This document shows positions 1 through 5,035 of a DNA stretch of 5,035 nt, piece by piece. How positions within the stretch are numbered: position 1 is the first letter of the stretch; each line of letters begins with the position of its first letter. Both the position numbers and the translations under genes were made by a program. Origin of the DNA: Planctomycetes bacterium UBA4800 (GTDB lineage: Bacteria; Planctomycetota; UBA8108; UBA8890; UBA8898). A model generated the notes under the pieces. It was not told the DNA's origin and did no database searches. It worked only from the letters and a program-made list of their open reading frames with translations. The DNA is taken from assembly GCA_002402755.1 (NCBI GenBank), contig DHGK01000290.1, positions 1,933 through 6,967 of the forward strand. The letters are read 5' to 3'.

Positions 1-160
1 CTTCGGGAGAAGGGGGCGGACGGCCTGCGGACTTGTGGGTAAGCGTCAGCCCCGGATGTGGGAGCAGCCGCGCGAAGGAAGACGAGATAGTCGCGAGATG
101 AATGCCGCCCGCATGAGCCATGCGACGATTGTACTCTGGCGCTGCCCTTGGCGGCAAAGG

Positions 161-201
161 CCCGGCCGGCGCCTTGATCCCGGCCGGACGATTTCTTATC
201 A
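161..201 (+). promoter_or_regulatory. Repeated GC palindrome/hairpin with weak promoter-like bases
   Basis: The self-complementary octamer CCGGCCGG occurs at 162-169 and again at 180-187. The two copies can pair as an 8-bp all-GC stem around a 10-base loop (170-179). The loop contains TTGATC (174-179), which resembles a -35 hexamer. An AT-rich patch follows at 191-201 (atttcttatca), unusual for this GC-rich region and about 16 bases downstream, so a promoter is possible, although the -10 match is poor. Alternatively the hairpin plus the T-containing patch could be a weak terminator for a gene to the left, or the paired palindromes a regulator site. The pairing is seen directly; the function is inference. 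Confidence 0.22.
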
Positions 202-246
202 TCGGGTGCGCGCGGACTTGGTGTCCTCGCACGGAAACACCCCTGG

Positions 247-253
247 AAAGGAA
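247..253 (+). promoter_or_regulatory. Ribosome binding site for the oxidoreductase gene
   Basis: AAAGGAA lies here, with the AGGA core at 249-252 and a 9-base spacer before the ATG at 262. It supports that ATG as the start. The protein also begins its twin-arginine leader within seven residues of this codon, so a later start would remove the export signal. Confidence 0.65.
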
Positions 254-261
254 CGGCGGAC

Positions 262-1527
262 ATGCAGACACGGGCATGCACTCGGCGGCGGTTTCTCCGG
301 TACGGCGCGGGGCTCGCGGCGGGCGCGTGCGCGGCGCCGGTCTTCATCGCGCCGGGCGTGCTTGCCGCACCGGGCGCGAACGACCGCGTGACCGTGGGGT
401 TCATCGGCACGGGCGGACGCGGGCAGCAGCTCATGCGCCAGTTGCCCGACGATGCGCAGATCGCGGCGCTGTGCGACTGCTTCGTGACGCGGAGCCAGGA
501 GGCCAAGGCGCGTCACAAGGCCGACTGGGACATCTACCAGGACTATCGCAAGGTGCTGGAGCGCAAGGACATCGAGGCCTTCGTGATCGCGACCACGGAT
601 CACGGCCGCGTCCTGCCCTGCATCCGCGCCTGCCAGGCCGGCAAGGACGTCTACGCCGAGAAGCCGCTCACGGTGACGATCCGCGAGGGCCGCGCGCTCG
701 CCGGCGCCGTGAGGAAGCACACGCGCATCTTCCAGGTCGGCACGCAGCAGCGTTCCATGGAGCTGAACGACTTCGCCTGCGCCTTCGTGCGCAACGGCGG
801 CATCGGGAAGGTGCAGGCGGTCCAGTGCCACAACTATCCCGGCCCCGGAGTCTACACGGGCCTGCCCGAGGAGCCGATGCCCGAGGGCCTGGACTGGGAC
901 ATGTGGGTCGGCCCGACCGAGCTCAGGCCGTACCACTCGCGCCTGCAGTTCGGCTGGATGGGGTGGCGGGACTACTCCGGCGGCGAGATGACGAACTGGG
1001 GCGCGCACGGCCTCGATCAGGTGCAGTGGGCGCTCGGCATGAGCCTGAGCGGGCCGGTCGAGATCCGGCCTGAAACGCCGGGCCCGAACGGCAAGGTCTC
1101 GATGCGCTACGCGAGCGGCGTCGTGGTGAGGATCGAGCTCGACCAGGGGCCGCTCGGCGGGGCCGTCTTCCACGGCGACAAGGGGACGATCGAGATCGAC
1201 CGCAACCACTACGCGGTGACACCCGCCGAGCTGGTCGTCGATCCGCCGCACGCATCCGTGGCCGACAAATGGCAGGCGGCGGACTGGCCCGCCAACCAGC
1301 ACCTGCGGAACTGGATCATGTGCGTCAAGTCGCGGAAGCTCCCCGTCGCCGACGTGGAGATCGGCCACCGGTCCGTGAGCGTCTGCCATCTCGCGAACAT
1401 CGCCCGCGAGATCGGCCGCCCGCTGGCGTGGGATCCGGACAAGGAGGTCTTCCCGGGCGATGCCGAGGCCAACGCCTTCCTGGCGCGCCCGCGCCGCGCC
1501 GCGCACGAGCTGCCGGCGGAGGCATGA
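262..1527 (+). CDS. Tat-exported Gfo/Idh/MocA family oxidoreductase
   Basis: A complete 421-residue NAD(P)-dependent oxidoreductase of the Gfo/Idh/MocA family, whose members usually act on sugars, inositols or related polyols. Residues 7-13 (TRRRFLR) form a twin-arginine motif followed by a hydrophobic stretch (about 14-32) and a likely cleavage site near VLA-A (33-36), so export by the Tat system in folded form is expected. The Rossmann fold opens with GTGGRG (49-54), the dinucleotide-binding glycine motif. YAEKP (131-135) is the family's EKP signature. GTQQRS (160-165) and NWGAHGLD (245-252) lie where substrate and catalytic residues sit in relatives; H249 and D252 are candidate catalytic residues. 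The C-terminal block with HLRNWIMCVKSRK (347-359), EIGHRS (366-371) and WDPDKEVFPGD (390-400) matches the form common in Planctomycetota paralogues. The substrate cannot be read from the sequence. Glycosidases of family GH109 share this fold and export signal, so hydrolase activity is an alternative. No co-directional neighbour is visible. The downstream gene is convergent, 28 bp away. Confidence 0.95.
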   Translation: MQTRACTRRRFLRYGAGLAAGACAAPVFIAPGVLAAPGANDRVTVGFIGTGGRGQQLMRQLPDDAQIAALCDCFVTRSQEAKARHKADWDIYQDYRKVLERKDIEAFVIATTDHGRVLPCIRACQAGKDVYAEKPLTVTIREGRALAGAVRKHTRIFQVGTQQRSMELNDFACAFVRNGGIGKVQAVQCHNYPGPGVYTGLPEEPMPEGLDWDMWVGPTELRPYHSRLQFGWMGWRDYSGGEMTNWGAHGLDQVQWALGMSLSGPVEIRPETPGPNGKVSMRYASGVVVRIELDQGPLGGAVFHGDKGTIEIDRNHYAVTPAELVVDPPHASVADKWQAADWPANQHLRNWIMCVKSRKLPVADVEIGHRSVSVCHLANIAREIGRPLAWDPDKEVFPGDAEANAFLARPRRAAHELPAEA

Positions 1528-1555
1528 TCCGGCCGCCCGGGCCGGCTGCGGGGGT
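1528..1555. terminator. Convergent spacer with GC-rich hairpin, possible shared terminator
   Basis: The 28 bases between the two stop codons contain CCGGCC (1529-1534) and its complement GGCCGG (1540-1545), giving a 6-bp all-GC stem with the 5-base loop GCCCG. On the + strand a T-rich run (TTTATTT, 1555-1561) follows, but nine bases after the stem, farther than in a canonical intrinsic terminator. On the - strand no T run follows. It is well placed to end transcription of both genes, but the fit to a classical intrinsic terminator is only partial. Confidence 0.4.
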
Positions 1556-1825
1556 TTATTTCGTGCACGGCGGGAAGCTCAGGCATCCCAGCCCGCCTCC
1601 CGTCGAATCCGGCCCGCAGCCGGGGAAGGGCGCCTTGGGCGCCTGGCCCTCCCGGAACAGGTACGTGAGCGCGTAGATGGCGTCGGCGATGTCCGCCGCA
1701 CCGTCGTCGTTCAGATTCGCAGATTCCATGCAGGGCGGCGTCCGGCCGCTCCGGAAGAGGTAGTTCAGGAGCGCGATGGCGTCGGCGATGTCGACGGCCC
1801 CGTCGGCATTGACGTCGCCGCGCAC
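1556..1825 (-). other. C-terminal dockerin-like domain (two Ca2+-binding repeats)
   Basis: The final 89 residues contain two EF-hand-type calcium loops 33 residues apart. The first is DVNADGAVDIAD, with ligand positions D-x-N-x-D-G and a closing D. The second is NLNDDGAADIAD, where Asn replaces the usual first Asp. Each is followed by a hydrophobic helix (LLNYLFRSG and ALTYLFREG). This is the dockerin type I arrangement. The tail carries a PFPGCGPD motif and further Cys residues, matching the C-terminal dockerin tails I associate with Planctomycetota. Dockerins bind cohesin domains in cellulosomes; here a role in attachment or calcium-dependent stabilisation is inference, because no cohesin is visible. 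Confidence 0.88.
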
Positions 1826-4800
1826 GAAGGGCACATCCGTCGCGCGGACGGTGCACATGGCCGGGGCGCCGGTCTGGACGCCGAGCACGCCGGCGACGAC
1901 GTACTCGTGCGATGCAAGGTCCGCGAGCGTATCGTCGAAGCTCACGGCCGAGCCCGGCAGCACGGCGAGCACCGCGCCGTCCCGCAGCACCGCAATCTCG
2001 TCGTACGCAATCGGATTGCGCCACGCCAGATGCGCCTGCATGCCGAGCGGCGTGCACGCGAGTTCCTCGGGTGCGGGCACAAAGGTGACCCGGGCGATGC
2101 AGCCGGACGCGTTCGCCGACATGTCGCCGAGGTTGCCGGCGGCGATGTACGCGTACATGCCGAGCCCCGGCACCTCGTCGGCGTACGAGACCGACGAGCC
2201 GGGAAGCGTCGCCACGGCCTCGCCGTTGCGGAAGATCGTCACGCTGTCGTAGGTCCACATGTTCGTCCACGTCAGGTCGACGATCCAGGCGCCGGCGCGC
2301 GCGCGGCAGACCATGTCCGCGGGCGCAATGGGCGGCGCCGTGACCAGGCACTCCGCATCGCGCGCGCGCTCGGCGCCGATGAACGGCCGCACGGCGATCG
2401 TGTGGGGGCCGGGGTCGAGGGCGGGGGAGTCGTAGCTCGCGGCGGCGCCGGGGAGCGGCGAGTCTGCCGTCACCGCGCCGTCGATGGCGATCTCGATGCC
2501 ATCGTAGATCTGCAGCGCACCGGTCCACGCGACGTGCGCGATGCGCTCGGCATTGCAGGAGCATGCGTCGATGGTCACGGGCGGCACTGTCGACATTACG
2601 GCGACGCAGCGGACCGTCTCCGAGTACAGCGTCCCGAGCGAGGCGTACACGTCGTACGTGTAGGTGCCGTTTCCCGGCACGGAGTCGATGTAGCTCTCCG
2701 GCGCGCCGGGGAGCGTCGCCAGGGGCAGGCCGTCGCGCGCGATCGTGACGCTCCCGTACTCCCAGGCGGCCGTCCACGTGAGCGCGACGTCCCAGGACAC
2801 GTCCGACGGCGCGCATGCGAAGGACTCCGGCGCCGGCAGGATCGTTGTCTCCTCGCAGGATGCGGCCTCGGCCCGGAACGTCCCGATGAAGGGAATCAGC
2901 GTCAGGGTGTGCGCCCCGGGGTCGAGCGGCGCCGTGGCGTACGCGGTCGCGCCGCCGGGAAGGGGCGAGTCGGGGGCGGGGGCGCCGTCGATGAGGACCT
3001 CGATGCCCTCGTAGCCGGCGGCGCCGTTCTCCCAGACCGCGTGCAGGATGCGGGCATCGCCGGCGGCGCACGACGACAGCGCCACGGGCGGCACGAACGC
3101 GATCTCGATCGTGCAGGCGAGCGCCTCGGAGCCGCGGGGCCCCAGCGTCCCGTAGATCAGATACGCATACGTGCCGGGGCCCGGAACCGCATCGACGAAC
3201 TGGATGGCGTCGCCCGGCAGCGTCGCGATCTCGGCGCCGTTGCGCACGATCTTCACGGCGTCGTAGGCGAAGGCGTTGCTCCACGAGATCTGCACGCGCC
3301 AGAAAGGCTCGGTCTCGGCGCACGACGCGCCGTACGGCGGGGGCGGCGGCGCATCGGCGGCGCAGGCCGCGGGCTCGGCGGTCGTTGCGCCCGCATACGG
3401 CCTGACCGCGAACGCGTGCGGGCCGGGCGCAAGGACGGCCGACATGTAGCTCGCGGCATCGGGCGGCAGCGGGGAATCGGCCGTGACGGCGCCGTCGAGG
3501 ATGATGTCGATGCCCTCGTAGCGCGCATCGCCGTTCGTCCACGCCAGGTGCGCGATGCGGGCCGTGTCGATGTCGCAGCTCACCGCCGTCACGGAAGGCA
3601 CGACCGAGACGGCCGCCTCGCAGCCCGCCGGGGCCGAGCTCTGGGCGCCGAGGATGCCGATCACCTGATAGACGTGGCTCCCGAGCGCCGGCAGGTCGTC
3701 GTCGAAGCTCGCGGCGGGGCCGTCCAGCGTGACGAGGACCGCGCCGTTGCGGGTGATGGCCACCTGGTCATAGGGCCATCCGTTGAACCAGCGCAGCTCG
3801 ACGCGCCACGTCCCGTCGGCGACCGTGCAGGCGAGGTCGTACGGCTCGGGCAGGACCGCCGTTGCGCTGCACAGGGTCGCGCTTCCCTCGTAGCCGTCGA
3901 TCGATGGATACAGCGCGAACGCGTGCATCCCCGGTGCGAGGGGCGCCGAGTTGTACGTCGTGGTGGTTCCCGGCAGGGGGGATCCCGGCGCGGGCGCGCC
4001 GTCGATGAGGAGGCGTATGCTCGTGTACGCCGCGACGCCGTTCGTCCAGCTCAGGTGCGCGCTCCTGTCCGGCGCGATGGCGCAGGAGGACAGGGCGATG
4101 GGCGGCACGTACGAGTTCTCGGCGCTGCAGGCCGCCGGAAGCGATGTCAGGCCCCCCAGAACGGCATGCACGGCGTAGGTGTGCGCCTCGGGGCCCGGCA
4201 GCGCGTCGTCGTACGACACGGCGCCGCCCGAGAGCGTCGCCAGCGCTGCGCCGTCCCGCGTGAGGACGAGGCTGTCGCTCGTCCATTCGTTGGCCCACGC
4301 CAGGCGAATCGTCCAGGCATCGGGTGCGGGAACGCACGTAAGGCCGGACGGCGGGGGCAACGGAACCTCGACGTCCGCCGCGACCGGTTCGGCCCGGTAG
4401 ATGCCGATGAAGGGCCGCAGCGTGAGCGTGTGAGGGCCCGGGGCGAGCGGCGCCGAATCGTACGCCTGGGCGTCGCCCGGCAGCGGCGATTGCGGCGCGG
4501 GCGCGCCATCGATGGCGAGCTCGATGCCTTCGTAGTTCGGCGCCCCGTTCGTCCACGCGAGCGCGGCCGCGCGCGATGCGCTGCAGGCGATCGATGCGAT
4601 CGTCACGGCGGACACGAACATGTTCTCGACCTGGCAGGCGACTGCCGCGGAGTCGAAGCCCGAGAGCGTGCCGCGGACCTCGTAGGCATAGACGCCCGGC
4701 GCCGGGAGCGCGTCCGTGTACGCGCGCGGCGCGCCGGCGAGCGTCGCGACGAGGAAACCGTCGCGCAAGATCGTCACGCTGGAGTACGCCCACTGATTGG

Positions 4801-5035
4801 TCCAGGCGAGCTCAGCGGCCCACGCATCGGGCGCGGCGGCGCAGGCAAGATTCACCGGCGGAGGCAGCTCCGCCGTCGCGGCGCAGCTTCGCGGCTCCGC
4901 GTAGGCGATGCCGATGAACGGCCGCAGCGTGAACGTGTGCTCGCCCGGACCGAGCTGCGCCGAATCGTAGGACGCCGCCGTGCCGGGGAGCGGCGATTCG
5001 GGGGCGGGGATGTCGTCGATCGAGATCTGGATGCC
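1556..5035 (-). CDS. Giant modular repeat protein with C-terminal dockerin (5' end outside window)
   Basis: The last 1159 residues of a large, probably secreted or surface protein, reading leftwards to a TAA at 1556-1558. The frame runs without a stop to the right edge, so the start and any signal peptide are missing. Counting from the right edge, it comprises a partial B module (1-60), five AB pairs (61-905), module A6 (906-988), A-like module A7 (989-1070) and a dockerin-like domain (1071-1159). A is 83 residues with Cys at 5 and 74 and Trp at 12 and 18. B is 86 residues, usually with Cys at 6 and 77, Arg at 12 and Trp at 18. Both look like fibronectin type III/Ig-like beta-sandwiches: periodic hydrophobics, an R-[DN]-G turn in A or DG turn in B, and a late GxYxY-type strand in A or GPHTxxxRPF-type strand in B. 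Modules are joined by Pro-rich ends (VPP after A, PPP or similar after B). No catalytic domain is visible; a scaffold, stalk or adhesin role is inference. The gene is GC-rich throughout, like its neighbour. Confidence 0.9.
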   Translation of the reverse strand, partial: GIQISIDDIPAPESPLPGTAASYDSAQLGPGEHTFTLRPFIGIAYAEPRSCAATAELPPPVNLACAAAPDAWAAELAWTNQWAYSSVTILRDGFLVATLAGAPRAYTDALPAPGVYAYEVRGTLSGFDSAAVACQVENMFVSAVTIASIACSASRAAALAWTNGAPNYEGIELAIDGAPAPQSPLPGDAQAYDSAPLAPGPHTLTLRPFIGIYRAEPVAADVEVPLPPPSGLTCVPAPDAWTIRLAWANEWTSDSLVLTRDGAALATLSGGAVSYDDALPGPEAHTYAVHAVLGGLTSLPAACSAENSYVPPIALSSCAIAPDRSAHLSWTNGVAAYTSIRLLIDGAPAPGSPLPGTTTTYNSAPLAPGMHAFALYPSIDGYEGSATLCSATAVLPEPYDLACTVADGTWRVELRWFNGWPYDQVAITRNGAVLVTLDGPAASFDDDLPALGSHVYQVIGILGAQSSAPAGCEAAVSVVPSVTAVSCDIDTARIAHLAWTNGDARYEGIDIILDGAVTADSPLPPDAASYMSAVLAPGPHAFAVRPYAGATTAEPAACAADAPPPPPYGASCAETEPFWRVQISWSNAFAYDAVKIVRNGAEIATLPGDAIQFVDAVPGPGTYAYLIYGTLGPRGSEALACTIEIAFVPPVALSSCAAGDARILHAVWENGAAGYEGIEVLIDGAPAPDSPLPGGATAYATAPLDPGAHTLTLIPFIGTFRAEAASCEETTILPAPESFACAPSDVSWDVALTWTAAWEYGSVTIARDGLPLATLPGAPESYIDSVPGNGTYTYDVYASLGTLYSETVRCVAVMSTVPPVTIDACSCNAERIAHVAWTGALQIYDGIEIAIDGAVTADSPLPGAAASYDSPALDPGPHTIAVRPFIGAERARDAECLVTAPPIAPADMVCRARAGAWIVDLTWTNMWTYDSVTIFRNGEAVATLPGSSVSYADEVPGLGMYAYIAAGNLGDMSANASGCIARVTFVPAPEELACTPLGMQAHLAWRNPIAYDEIAVLRDGAVLAVLPGSAVSFDDTLADLASHEYVVAGVLGVQTGAPAMCTVRATDVPFVRGDVNADGAVDIADAIALLNYLFRSGRTPPCMESANLNDDGAADIADAIYALTYLFREGQAPKAPFPGCGPDSTGGGLGCLSFPPCTK
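1826..2071 (-). repeat. Module A7, atypical A-like copy before the dockerin
   Basis: This 82-residue module has the A-type YDEI strand, RDGAVLAVLPG turn and late Cys (position 73), but lacks the Trp at position 12 found in every other A. Its first Cys is 11 residues before the W-x-N tryptophan, rather than 13 (A) or 12 (B). The QAHLAW start of its first strand recalls the B modules (AHLAWTN). It may be a hybrid or an early-diverged copy capping the array. Confidence 0.8.
2072..2320 (-). repeat. Module A6
   Basis: A standard 83-residue A module with Cys 5 and 74, Trp 12, 18 and 22, and the YDSVTI-RNG strand and turn. It is the last regular A copy and, unlike the others, is not followed by a B module. 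Confidence 0.88.
2321..2827 (-). repeat. Repeat unit 5 (A5 2579-2827, B5 2321-2578)
   Basis: A5 keeps its Cys pair and both Trp residues. B5 has Cys at positions 6, 8 and 77, one more than its siblings; position 8 is where B1 has its lone Cys. B5 has the DGAVTADSPLPG loop, like B3. Gly replaces Asn in the W-T-N motif. Confidence 0.85.
2828..3334 (-). repeat. Repeat unit 4 (A4 3086-3334, B4 2828-3085)
   Basis: Cys pairs are present in both modules. A4 has Ala-Phe (21-22) where the other modules carry an x-Trp pair, and Lys in the V-x-I strand. B4 has the DGAPAPxSPLPG loop and an RAE motif in the last strand, and is close to B1 in sequence despite being three units away. Confidence 0.85.
3335..3841 (-). 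repeat. Repeat unit 3 (A3 3593-3841, B3 3335-3592)
   Basis: Cys pairs are present in both modules. B3 carries the alternative loop DGAVTADSPLP, shared only with B5, and ends in a run of five prolines before A4. A3 has Phe at position 19, in the middle of the usual W-x-N motif, and an extra acidic stretch (DDD) before the LPALG turn. Confidence 0.85.
3842..4348 (-). repeat. Repeat unit 2 (A2 4100-4348, B2 3842-4099)
   Basis: Both Cys pairs are present (A2 at 5 and 74; B2 at 6 and 77). B2 differs from its siblings late in the module, with LYPSIDGYEG where others have RPFIG-RAE, and is the most diverged complete B in that strand. It carries the DGAPAPxSPLPG form of the central loop. Confidence 0.85.
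4349..4855 (-). repeat. Repeat unit 1 (A1 4607-4855, B1 4349-4606)
   Basis: A1 keeps Cys 5, Trp 12, Trp 18 and Cys 74. B1 is the exception among B modules: position 6 is Ile, a Cys appears at position 8 instead, and position 77 is Ala. It therefore has no Cys partner within the module. The DGAPAPxSPLPG loop and RPFIG strand are intact, so the fold is probably preserved without the disulfide. Confidence 0.85.
4856..5035 (-). repeat. Partial module B0 at the window edge
   Basis: Sixty codons in frame with the large gene encode the last 60 residues of a B module, beginning at module position 27 and including PAPESPLPG and HTFTLRPFIG. The Cys at position 77 is present. This shows that the array continues beyond the right edge, and that the in-frame GTG at 4853-4855 is an internal Val at the first position of A1, not a start. 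Confidence 0.9.

Larger units (their letters stand above)
1..261. other. Upstream non-coding stretch, no supported gene
   Basis: No convincing gene is visible here. On the + strand one reading frame closes at a TAA at 40-42 and another at a TGA at 99-101; either could be the last codons of a gene beyond the left edge, but the short peptides have no recognisable features. The third + frame stays open into the oxidoreductase gene, but its product is Arg-rich and low in hydrophobic residues, as expected of a GC-rich shadow frame. On the - strand a frame from an ATG at 121 remains open to the left edge for about 40 codons; it cannot be judged. The stretch is best read as the 5' region of the gene at 262. 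Confidence 0.5.
1826..5035 (-). repeat. Tandem A/B module array, 507-bp period, no indels
   Basis: Translated and laid out by hand, the array consists of partial B0, then A1-B1 to A5-B5, then A6 and A7. All six A modules (A1-A6) are exactly 83 residues and all five complete B modules exactly 86, giving a 169-residue (507-bp) unit. Counting by eye, B1 and B4 share about 48 of 86 residues and A5 and A6 about 35 of 83, so the copies are old rather than recent exact duplications. A and B resemble each other (Cys near the start, Trp 18, Asn 20 in most copies, DG turn near 32-34), implying that an ancestral single domain duplicated into a pair and the pair was then amplified. Confidence 0.92.

Noticed and set aside
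1..121. A - strand frame from an ATG at 121 open to the left edge, possibly a divergent gene
   Set aside because: About 40 codons with no ribosome binding site that I could identify, no recognisable motif and no stop to test; it is not distinguishable from chance in GC-rich DNA.
35..391. A 118-codon + strand frame overlapping the start of the oxidoreductase
   Set aside because: It is Arg-rich with no family resemblance and overlaps the Tat leader in another frame. The frame at 262 has far better support.
199..1506. A 435-codon open frame on the - strand, antisense to the oxidoreductase
   Set aside because: It mirrors the codon structure of a real GC-rich gene. The product is Arg/His/Ala-rich without a recognisable domain, and the + strand gene has clear family motifs and a ribosome binding site.
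262..1527. Assignment of the oxidoreductase to GH109 or to a specific inositol or glucose-fructose enzyme
   Set aside because: The fold and export signal are shared by many subfamilies, and I cannot separate them from motifs alone. A phylogeny or structure-based comparison of the active site would be decisive.
1209..3542. A 777-codon open frame on the - strand crossing the convergent junction
   Set aside because: The predicted product is extremely Arg-rich and lies in a shifted frame of the repeat gene, then antisense to the oxidoreductase. It is a shadow of high GC content, with its apparent repeats inherited from the real frame.
3768..4793. A 341-codon - strand frame within the repeat gene
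   Set aside because: It is an out-of-frame reading of the same modules, Arg-rich with no independent motifs.
4853..4855. In-frame GTG as the start of the large - strand gene
   Set aside because: The frame continues upstream to the window edge and encodes a B module in perfect register, so this codon is an internal Val.
1826..5035. CRISPR array or mobile-element repeats as an explanation of the periodicity
   Set aside because: The 507-bp period is entirely in frame, copies are diverged at the protein level, and there are no short identical repeats with unique spacers, terminal inverted repeats or transposase.

Overview
The window is G+C-rich bacterial DNA with two convincing genes that converge on each other. 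The first encodes a Tat-exported Gfo/Idh/MocA-family oxidoreductase. The second encodes a very large modular protein ending in a dockerin-like domain. Both the form of the oxidoreductase (twin-arginine leader and its particular C-terminal block) and the form of the dockerin tail are ones I associate with Planctomycetota and related environmental lineages. That assignment is inference from protein style, not from a marker gene.

Layout. Bases 1-261 hold no gene I can support. They contain a repeated GC palindrome that could fold into a hairpin, a weak promoter-like stretch, and a good ribosome binding site just before the first gene. Bases 262-1527 (+) are the complete oxidoreductase gene (421 residues). 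Bases 1528-1555 are a 28-base convergent spacer with a GC-only hairpin. Bases 1556-5035 (-) are the 3' part of the large repeat gene (1159 residues visible). It is open at the right edge of the window, so its true start and any signal peptide lie outside.

The repeat protein is the most unusual item. It is built from two alternating beta-sandwich-like modules, A (83 residues) and B (86 residues), related to each other and most like fibronectin type III/Ig-like domains. Five complete AB pairs follow a partial B with no insertion or deletion at all. The period is exactly 169 residues (507 bp), although copies have diverged to roughly 40-55% identity in the pairs counted by eye. The alternation breaks at the C-terminal end, where A6 is followed by an odd A-like module (A7) instead of a B, and then by the dockerin. 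Each A module carries an invariant Cys pair and most B modules carry their own, suggesting an extracytoplasmic, disulfide-stabilised rod.

Nothing in the window shows that the two genes act together. They are on opposite strands and share only a terminator region. Both products appear to be exported. I did not find a CRISPR array, RNA gene, mobile element or defence system.
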